This document shows, piece by piece, positions 56,380 through 64,000 of a stretch of DNA of 64,000 bases. The notes beneath the pieces were generated by a model. It was given only the letters and a program-made list of their open reading frames with translations, did not search any database and was not told where the DNA came from. The first letter of the stretch is position 1, and each line of letters opens with the position of its first letter. The position numbers and the translations under genes are program-made. Source of the stretch: Branchiostoma belcheri. Lineage: Eukaryota > Chordata > Leptocardii > Amphioxiformes > Branchiostomatidae. The stretch is taken from assembly GCF_001625305.1 (NCBI RefSeq), contig NW_017804376.1:1227976-1291975 (forward strand), in the 5' to 3' direction.

Positions 56380-58574
56380 ACACGCACACCTTACCCTGTG
56401 GCGGAGACAGTTCGCCTCTTCTTGGATTTGCCCTTCAATACTGCCCTTTCCGACCTTCATGCCCAGGCTCTTGAAGGTGGAGAAAGCGAACCTCCTTCTC
56501 TGCTTCAGCACTGTCCCCCAGCGTACAGTAAGGATGTCTTCAGGCAAAAAAAAAAGATACGTATTATTCCTACGGAATACGGTAACGTATACTCTAAAGG
56601 AAGTATGAGCTTGACGGTCGTACATCAATGCGGCACTTCTGAGCCCTTTTTGGAGTATAAAAATGCTCCACATACAAGACGAATTTGTATTTCCAAGGCC
56701 AACTACCCACATACTAAATATATAAAAGAGCCAAAATCCATCCAGATCACAAATATACACAGATATCCACACGCTGACGACGGTGAGTGAGATATTAATT
56801 AATCCATGTGCAAGAAGATTTCCGCTAAAGGCAAATGATTGTAGTTTGTAGATGAAAAGGGTATGAGAAACCGAATCAAATGCTTTGGCAAAGACGAGAA
56901 ATAACATGTCTACTTGCCCCCCTCTGTCTAGTATGGACCCTACTTTGTGGTATGTTTCCAAAAGCTGAGTGGTGTTGGAACGGCCAGGTGTAAACCCATG
57001 TTGACAATTGTGAATGGTCCCACGCAATAAAGGAAATATAGCAATGTAAAGACAACGTTCAATGACTTTGCTTACAAGAGACAAGAGTTTTACTGAGTAA
57101 GGTGAGGCAAAGACATTACTCTGTGTAATGTCCTTGGGTGAAGTCATTGGTTGGCTACGTGCATGAGTTACATTGTTTTTTGAACTTTGAACATTTGGAC
57201 CTTGAAGTGGTTTGTTTACTGATCGAGAAAAACTCTTGTGCAGAAATGAAGCTTGTTGTTGCTTATTCCATTAGGGCCATGCTGATTTGATAATATGGAT
57301 GACATCCGCACGCGCATGAATTTTAGGCCGTTTCCAAAATAAATAAAAAATCAATAATACTGTAAATAGTGCAAAACAGTTGCAAAATGAGCAAATGTGT
57401 ACCATAAGTTGCAAAATAATATTTGAAGACGATACCAATTTCATATAATGCCAAAATCAAACGAAAAAGACGAAAATGTAAAGAAATGAATTTGAAGAGT
57501 AGATTATTCGCCATCCCATACCCTGTGTCAATTGTTCAACCTTCATGACCACGTAGATTTCATGATGAAAGCATCTTTTTTTGCATATAAAATTTAATCC
57601 ATCCAGACCTTATTAAGTGATGCTGAACACAAGTATGCAGAAACACAGACAGACGCATTGACAGACACACCCAGAACAATACTCCCTTTTCATGGAGGTA
57701 AATATCTACCCAGACCTTTGCTCCGGACTACTAAGTTTAGAAATGGCGATCTCCTGTTACTATTCATTGTGAGTGAAGCCATTTAATTTCGTTGTTTATG
57801 AACTTTGAACGCGTCCACTGATGTGGGTCTAATGTATTGTTCGAGAAAGGTTCATGCTTCGCAGAAAGAATGCTTGTTGACTTCGTTATCTTTGAAAATA
57901 TGTAGGATAACTCAGTCCCGGTCCAGAAAAGTTTGCACATAGTGACGACGTCTACCTTCACCTAAATAACCATCTCAACGGTAACAATCATTTGCCTCTC
58001 AGAATGCAGCAAATGGCGATTGAGATGGTAAAAAATGCCACCATTTTCCGAAAGAATTCCCCAAAATACCTAGGAAGCTCAACGGGGAAAACTAACCTAG
58101 CATGATAGCAGTAAGGTCGTGCGTAGAAGAAGACAACTTTGCCCCTCTGGCTAAGGAAAAATGAATGAGGAATTTGAAGGAAAACTTACCCTTTCCGAAA
58201 CCATAAACCGCATCAAGTATGTAGTGTGGCGGCCTGGAGGCGAACAGCTCGGACCTGTCCACGAGCGCGTCCTTGACGGCAGCGTAGCCGTTCAGAACCA
58301 CCACATCTTCCATGCCCATCCTGACGGTGAAGACGTCCCCGTACTGCCGCCTCCACGCCGTCAGCTTGTGGTGAGGCGTTCGGCCCAAGGCGAGGAGGTG
58401 CCCGAGAACAGGCAAGCTTCCTGCCGGGTAGGGAGGCAGGTTCCTAGGGCGATTCAGGAGATACCATGCAAACAGGAAAGTCCCACAGAGAACGAGAACG
58501 GTCTGCAGATTCAGTCCAGAGATTTGAAAAATCTCCTGGACAGAATCAGTCATCCACTGGACACCACCGCCCAT
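52494..58574 (-). CDS. Cytochrome P450, CYP2-like
   Basis: This is a microsomal haem monooxygenase of the CYP2 clan, anchored in the ER; the substrate is unknown. The exons, in order of translation, are 58574-58190, 56537-56395, 55993-55783, 55293-55160, 54738-54589, 54080-53892, 53144-53009 and 52672-52494. All are GT-AG and in phase, giving 508 aa, the normal CYP2 length. There is an N-terminal membrane anchor (about 21-41) with the following proline hinge [12 protein letters not shown]. The I-helix has AGTETT (316-321), the K-helix ETMR (E372, R375) and the PERF region 422-430. The haem loop is FGGGRRVCLG with ligand C454. All catalytic motifs are intact, so a functional enzyme is expected. 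Vertebrate CYP2 genes usually have nine exons; here there are eight. Introns contain a LINE fragment, Harbinger and MITE copies and a long TG repeat. The CYP2 subfamily cannot be assigned from sequence reading. Confidence 0.93.
54380..54497. mobile_element. Internally deleted MITE, TAGCCTCTACCAGGCTT family
   Basis: It starts TAGCCTCTACCAGGCTTGCG and ends GTAGAGGCTA but is only 118 bp long, having lost most of the right arm. The flanks CAAAGGAAT (54371-54379) and CCAAGAAAT (54498-54506) agree at 7 of 9 positions, consistent with an aged 9-bp target duplication. Confidence 0.75.
56149..56390. repeat. Long CA/TG microsatellite beside a P450 donor
   Basis: About 240 bp of (CA)n interrupted by GC, TC and ATACTAGTA units; in the gene's sense strand it is (TG)n. 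It starts within about ten bases of the exon 2 donor (GTAAGG at 56394-56389). Open frames through it are repeat artefacts. Confidence 0.95.
56800..57160 (-). mobile_element. LINE reverse transcriptase fragment
   Basis: The minus-strand frame encodes SKVIERCLY, then [20 protein letters not shown], then [20 protein letters not shown]. These are conserved reverse transcriptase motifs of CR1/Jockey-like LINEs. The usual FLDFSKAFD aspartate has become valine and the frame is truncated on both sides, so it is inactive. It lies in the first P450 intron. Confidence 0.85.
57274..57590 (-). mobile_element. Truncated PIF/Harbinger-like element in P450 intron 1
   Basis: It starts after TTA with GGGCCATGCTGATTTGATAA and ATGGATGACATCCGCACGCG. 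The following 250 bases are the reverse complement of the right part of the element at 21897. The other terminus is missing, with loss of similarity near 57590. Confidence 0.75.
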
Positions 58575-58659
58575 TTTCTCAAGAGTGTACTAGTCAATGA
58601 CCCACGCCAGCCCGAATCAGGCGACCTGTGACCGTTACATTAATATTGTTTCAAGTACA

Positions 58660-59320
58660 GTGTTTGTTCAAGAAGTCAGTCCTAGGGGTCATTCGGCGCA
58701 ATTTGACCTGTTGCCCATCTCGGGCCAAGGCGCTGGTTCGGCCCCACTTGGAATACAGTGCCACCGTCTGGGACCCGTACACCACCAAGGGGATACAGGC
58801 GGTGGAGGCCGTCCAGCGCAGGGCCGCCCGAGTGACCCTGAATGACTACCAGCGGACTAGCAGCGTGACACAAATGCTCAACGACCTGCAGTGGCCTCTC
58901 CTCTCCGAAAGGAGGAAGGCGCGCCTCACAACTTTTTATAAACTAACCCATAACATCATTAAGATCCCCACCAGCAACCTGCTCAAGCCAGCCAAAGGGC
59001 GTACCCGAGGGAGCCACCAGTATAAATATCAACCTATACACGCACGAACAGACGCCTACAAATATTCCTTCTTCCCTCGCACAATCCCCCAATGGAACGC
59101 CTTGCCTGGCCCGGTAGTTATGGCTCCCTCCGTTGAGTCCTTCCGGGCCAGGCTGGAGGCCTGCCCGCCTTAGACCAAGGCCTCCCCCCCCCAAAGTGCC
59201 CCATCAGAGGCTATATGGGGGTGTAGCCGGGGCTCACATAACATCTTTGAGCCCCGGCAAAGATGAAGACTTTGGGAGTGTACCAAACCAGGTGTGCGTC
59301 TTTTAATAAACAGAACTTAT
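58660..59320 (+). mobile_element. 5'-truncated LINE, ORF2 C-terminus and 3' UTR
   Basis: An open frame to 59173 encodes KALVRPHLEYSATVWDPYTT, then VQRRAARVTLNDYQR and SFFPRTIPQWNALPGPVV, ending SFRARLEACPP. This is the standard C-terminal end of CR1/Jockey-like non-LTR polymerases. A roughly 150-bp 3' tail follows to about TTTTAATAAACAG at 59310. The frame is uninterrupted, so the insertion is fairly young. It starts about 90 bp upstream of the P450 start codon. Confidence 0.88.
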
Positions 59321-62300
59321 GTTATCATGAGCCATTACATAAGTGGCATTATCTACTGAAAAGTCATACATGATCGAAACGCCTGGAAAAAACACTGTAC
59401 CTTCGCTTTGCATATGTCTATTATACATTGTTCATCAGCAATATGAAGGTCTTACACAAATATAAAATCAAGCAAACTATGAACAAGTGCATTATCGCAT
59501 AAGCGGGTAAGCCATGTTTGCTGTTGTGTGTCCACTGTGTCTACCTTAAAGGTGTTCCCCCAGGCCATATAAGTACTGGCCAACATGTGACCTGCGCTTT
59601 TGTTGGTTGGGGTTATGAAGGAAGTAAGCAAAACGTATTAACATTTTCGGTCAAACGACGGAACCACGAGAGAACGAAAAAAATACAAATAAAACTCCAA
59701 AGTACGGCCTTTCACTTCTGTGGGATTTGTAGACCATTTTATTTATGACAGAACTGTTGAGCAACTTCTGAAAAAAATTTAGTCTAGAAAATTTGATATT
59801 TGTACATCGATTCATAACCCCCAAGAGAGCCTAATTTGCACCCTGTAAATGTAACCTGGCGAAGTGACGTCGACGTTTAGTAAATGAAGACTCGGAAGAA
59901 AAAACACCACCCGGACACCCAAGTATAGTAAGAAATGAGATTTTTAATATTCACAACTGTCCAAGATACGTGTCTGGACGTCTAGCTGCAAACCAGAAGA
60001 TTAACAAGCAGCAAATCAGGAGGCTGCTGCTACAACTGTTCGGTCCAACTCGGCTGCTGTGGATGGTACAAACAACGAACGTGTGGAGAAACACCAGACA
60101 CATGTTAACACTCGACTCTTCAGGTTTACAGTTGGGTTTTTCAACACTCAGGCATCTTGGAACATGGGATGCATTGTGGAGTAGTACATAAAGCGCAAGC
60201 GATGACTTCCCAGCTCTGTATACTTACTAGTATTTCTTACATGAACTTTGGTTAAACTATCCTGACCTTATAACATCCTCAAAATGGGTTCTCTAAGCAA
60301 TTTGATAGTGCTAGTGCTGCAACCAAATCATATACAGTCATCATCATTATACCATCAAAGCTAGCCACCCTCCCACCCAAATTGTTGTCAATGAGGGAAT
60401 ACCAATACCAGTACTTTTCTTCAAGTAACTGTTAAGAGAATGTACAACATAGGTATCATTGCAGTTTCAGGGCAAAAGCTTGGACTAAATTCCCTTATTA
60501 GATTTAGGCAGGTACGACAATCAAAATTAGATTGACATGTTTTGGTGTTTTGTTACAAAAAACAGACTGTTGGTATTGATAATATACATTGTATATATCC
60601 CTGAAGTCATTTTGGTTGTGTAATTATAAGTTAGCCTGTACATTTTGCACTGATTATCTGATGTGTTAGCAATTAGCCCACTACACTGGTAAATGGAGGC
60701 GTCCATAGATGAAGCGCCATCTTGCAAGTCATCCATGAAGTGCACCTGAGTCATTAAACAAGAAACGAGCATCCCAATGATGTAGTTGATACATTCTCTT
60801 CTTATGACATAGCTGGTACAGATGTATGTGTTACTACAATGTAATGAAGCTTGTCACTGGCCATATTGATTACAGTTATATACCACAGGAGTTCTGATTG
60901 GTCAGTTGTCAGACTATGATTCCAAATATGGGCATCAGGTGACAGGACTGTATGTCCAAATATGGATATAATACAACGGCCATTCTGATTGGACAGTTGT
61001 GAGACTATGATTCCAAATATGGGCATTGGGTGACAGGACAGTACGTCCAAATATGGATATAATACAACAGCCATTCTGATTGGTCAGTTGTCAGACTATG
61101 ATTCCAAATATGGGCATTAGGTGACAGGACTGTACGTCCAAATATGGATATAATACAACAGCCCAGTAAGTCCTAATATGGGCATGCCCAGATCAGCCAA
61201 ATACATTTTTGGTGTATGTATAATAATTGTAGGTTTTCCCTATGAATTATGTTGATAGGTTACAAGATGAACACATGAATGGGTTACAATCAAATATATT
61301 CTTACTGTAGACCTTTTTTTCTTGTTGTTTCTTTCAAACATAAAATGATACCACAATAATTCAACCCCAAGTACAACAAAAAAAGCTGGATATTAACTTT
61401 CGACTCCACACCTACATAATAATTAAAACATATCTGACAATATCCAATAAAATCAACTCTTTCTACAATGGATACATATTTGATTCTGTGGAATGTTAGA
61501 ATAGAAATCAATTTTTGTCTTTGAATTCTCACTTGATGGCATAAATACATCCCGAGATATAAATGTGATATCATAAGCAAATCAAAACCCCCAAATCAAA
61601 AACCTTACACAATGTTGTGGTAAGTCTGTGGCAAGATTGTCATATTTGCAGGCTGCCTACTATAATTGTACGGTGTCCTAGCCATTATTCCCAAAGTCTT
61701 GCCACAACGATCTACTACCAATGCTACTTCTCTGTACTAAATCTCTGCACAATCAGAGACCAGACACATTCAGAGTAGAACAAGCCAGAACACACTGTTT
61801 AGCAATTTTACATGCATGATGCTGCTATGCATTTTACACCTACTATTTTTTGGGAGCACGTGTTACGTGTGCATCTCGACCTATGCTGCTATTTAGTACA
61901 AAAGGTATACAATCGTTGCATAAGGTGTTCTGAATCATCCATACAAAAGATTTTTTTGATTTCCTAGAAGTCGACTTCCGTACTTATATAAGAAATATGA
62001 CGGGAAATATCCGGACATCTCAGACTGTCATATTGCATGTAGCTCAACGGCGGTTCAGTTCTTAATCTGCCATTGGCTGATGGTGGTCACATGACACTCC
62101 TCCCGACATTTCCTGACCAATTTGCAAAAAACCATTACGAAAGAATTTTTCCTGCTCCTATATAATCAGTACTGAATACTGATGGAAACGAAAACCTAGT
62201 ACGATATCATCACTCAATCCTACCCTGTTAGTTACAGTATGTTTTGCATGATAATTCAGTATTTGCTTGTTTTTCCTTACCTATTCCCGATCCTCCACTG

Positions 62301-62498
62301 TTTAATTTTTTTCACCCTCCCCCACTTCCATGATTAACATGTATGGAATTTCCATATACACACATATGGAATTTTTTGTTACTACCTACACATGTATGTA
62401 TGTATGTCTTCACTGGCAGTTGCAATACTGTCAACTACAGGTAAAGCTGACCATCAGGCACTATTGTCTCAGATCTTTGGGCAGCCCTTGTGGGGTCC
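59321..62498 (-). other. CASK 3' UTR and spacer
   Basis: I see no coding exon here. The 3' part of the CASK transcript must begin at 62498 and runs leftward for an unknown distance. A minus-strand AATAAA (TTTATT near 59738) is one candidate end. A 91-bp tandem repeat lies at 60892-61164. Otherwise it is AT-rich unique sequence. Confidence 0.5.
60892..61164. repeat. 91-bp tandem repeat, three copies
   Basis: Units start TTCTGATTGG at 60892, 60983 and 61074, an exact 91-bp period. Each contains CAGACTATGATTCC or a variant, AAATATGGGCAT, GTGACAGGAC and GTCCAAATATGGATATAATA. Copies differ by a few substitutions only. It lies in the probable CASK 3' UTR or just beyond it. Confidence 0.9.
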
Positions 62499-62675
62499 TC
62501 AGTAGACCCAGCTGACAGGCACCCACTGTGGTGTTGTGCAGACCTCCTCGATCGCGTTCTCCAGAATCCGTATCGTTTCTTCGATGTCGTTGTTTACGAT
62601 GGTCAGGTCGAAGTAGTGCCCGTACGCTTGTCTCAGCATGTCAGACTCCCGCGCCAGTCGCTCCAAACTGTTGTC
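62499..62675 (-). CDS. CASK: CASK, last coding exon (partial gene)
   Basis: This is the C-terminal 58 residues of a MAGUK guanylate-kinase-like domain, starting [20 protein letters not shown], continuing [20 protein letters not shown] and ending [12 protein letters not shown] at the stop (62499-62501). The HYFDLTI.NN.I.ETI and [12 protein letters not shown] ends are diagnostic of CASK among MAGUKs. CASK is a scaffold at synapses and epithelial junctions. The exon begins after a TTCCAG acceptor. Upstream exons are outside the window to the right. Confidence 0.9.
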   Translation of the reverse strand, partial: DNSLERLARESDMLRQAYGHYFDLTIVNNDIEETIRILENAIEEVCTTPQWVPVSWVY

Positions 62676-64000
62676 CTGGAATATACGAATACGGCAGTTT
62701 TAGTAACACATATGAAACCATACTGTCTCCTGCTACAGTTTCACTTGAGGTTTCACACTACAGTTCCACACAGGTTTAAATTTTCGTATGATACATTTAG
62801 CATTGGATTTTTGTTTGACATACAGTCATACAGTATTGTCCTGTTATTTAGTGCCAAATTTGTTTTCGAATAAAATGCATCCTAATACTAGGTATGGATA
62901 TCCTTTTTCACTGAAATTTCAATGTCACTTTTCCGTAAGATCTTGCAACCTTTTTGTCAATATGAGAGTCCCAAAAAGTCATTATACAATGTTACAACTT
63001 ACAAGTATTTCATATGAAAAATAATATCTAAGAAAATGTCCATCCCAGACTATGAAGAAAGAAAAGGTATACATTTACATCACATTTGACTGTATCCTAC
63101 ACTCAAGAAAACACAGTGCATACTAAGAACACAATGATGCATACTAAAAACTTAGACTAAACTTGGCAGCTTACTAAGTAAGCAACTTGGCCACCTTTAA
63201 GAAATGAGTTGAAATCAGTGCTATTTGTTAAGACACCAACACCGACACAGACACGAGACAGACACAGAAGATTAGTAAGGAAGCAGTCGACTTGCTTTTT
63301 TGGACAGACGGTCCTCTTCGTACAGACACTGAAAAGGGAAGAAGCGATGCAGCTAAACTACAAGAAACACTGGTCATCTCAATTTAGGAAAGTCACTGGC
63401 CATTTGGAATGTCAAGTAAAAATTAACATTTTGCATTCAAGTTTCACATCAGTGCGCAGGTCTTGATGTAAGGAGTATAGTGATATGAAAATTATTGTTC
63501 TGCAGTATTCATAACTTTAGATATCATTTATAGAAAATGCAAGCAGACCGACGGGTTTTTCAGCACCCCGACAGGGCTAGCAGCTACCCCGTCAGGACCA
63601 AATCACAGGACCGTCGGTGTAAAGTACTCACCCCGTCGGTGTAAGGTACTCACCCCGTCGGGGTGACACTGTCATAATCACTAAACCCGACGGGGTAATG
63701 TCACCCCGACGGGGTGGGAGTTCTGGTCAAAGAGGTGCAAAATCCCAAAACAAAGCCAGGAAAGGTGTGAATTGATCAGTCTATACACACCGACGGGGCA
63801 AGTTTACCCCGATCGGGGTGAGCTCTGATCCCGTCGGGGTGAGCTCAGACAGTCATCCAATCCAATTGATGTGCAAAATCGACATTATCAGGACAAAGAA
63901 TAAGCATGGAGAGCACAATCCACACTCTTCTATCTGCCCCTTTCAGCCAACTATAAGGGTCACAAAAAAGAAAGATTCCAGAGAACTTACAAACACATAC
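62676..64000 (-). other. Last CASK intron (partial)
   Basis: Noncoding up to the window edge; no exon of the guanylate-kinase domain is visible. It contains the CCCCGACGGGG palindrome cluster at 63545-63850. Confidence 0.6.
63545..63850. repeat. Cluster of CCCCG(A/T)CGGGG palindromes
   Basis: About a dozen copies or half-copies of CCCCGTCGGGG / CCCCGACGGGG occur in 300 bp, among them CACCCCGTCGGGGTGA (63650s), CACCCCGACGGGGTG (63700s), ACCCCGATCGGGGTGAGCTC and CCCGTCGGGGTGAGCTC (63810-63845). TAC(T/A)CACCCCGTCGG recurs in tandem near 63630. The surroundings are AT-rich. No transposon ends were found. Confidence 0.85.

Noticed and set aside
56140..57147. 335-codon open frame on the minus strand
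   Set aside because: It is a chance fusion of a LINE reverse transcriptase scrap, P450 exon 2 in frame, and the translated TG microsatellite; it is not a gene.
63545..63850. CRISPR-like spaced repeats
   Set aside because: The repeat units are too short, vary in orientation and spacing, and lie in an animal intron.

Overview
The window is animal nuclear DNA. It has intron-rich genes with GT-AG boundaries, long introns and many small transposable elements. The protein set (ephrin, XPG/ERCC5, dyskerin, a CYP2-type P450, CASK) with vertebrate-like sequences, ephrin in single copy, and abundant MITEs fits a lancelet (Branchiostoma). The genus is inferred from gene content and style, not proven.

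Layout. Positions 1-6200 are noncoding, with an old LINE scrap and a hairpin MITE. A GPI-type ephrin gene (+) runs from 6202 to 28363 in four coding exons, with a 14 kb first intron full of MITEs. Its 3' UTR probably ends near 30.3 kb. ERCC5/XPG (-) occupies 39101 down to 31655 in twelve exons (1237 aa model). DKC1/dyskerin (+) starts at 40095, head to head with ERCC5 across about 1 kb, and ends at 50469 in fifteen exons (529 aa model). A CYP2-type P450 (-) runs from 58574 down to 52494 in eight exons (508 aa model), tail to tail with DKC1. The last coding exon of CASK (-) is at 62675-62499, and the rest of that gene lies beyond the right edge. All four complete models were joined by hand using GT-AG sites and reading phase, and each closes without a frameshift at the normal family length.

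The genes form no pathway. Ephrin is a cell-surface ligand for Eph receptors, ERCC5 cuts DNA 3' of lesions in nucleotide excision repair, dyskerin is the H/ACA pseudouridine synthase, the P450 is a microsomal monooxygenase, and CASK is a synaptic/junctional MAGUK. ERCC5 and DKC1 look like a housekeeping pair with a shared promoter region. Human relatives of four of the five genes lie on 13q33 or the X chromosome, so the window may be an unduplicated counterpart of the 13q/X paralogon.

The accessory content is dominated by small DNA transposons. At least eight hairpin MITEs have termini beginning TA and 9-bp target duplications. One 8-bp-duplication hAT-like element is nested inside one of them. 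A PIF/Harbinger-like family has TTA/TAA duplications. There are also tRNA-derived SINEs, LINE fragments, several tandem repeats, and small tandem duplications that copy splice sites of the ephrin and DKC1 genes. I did not see a wholly new gene system. The most interesting signals are the repeat and splice-site structures listed in the findings.
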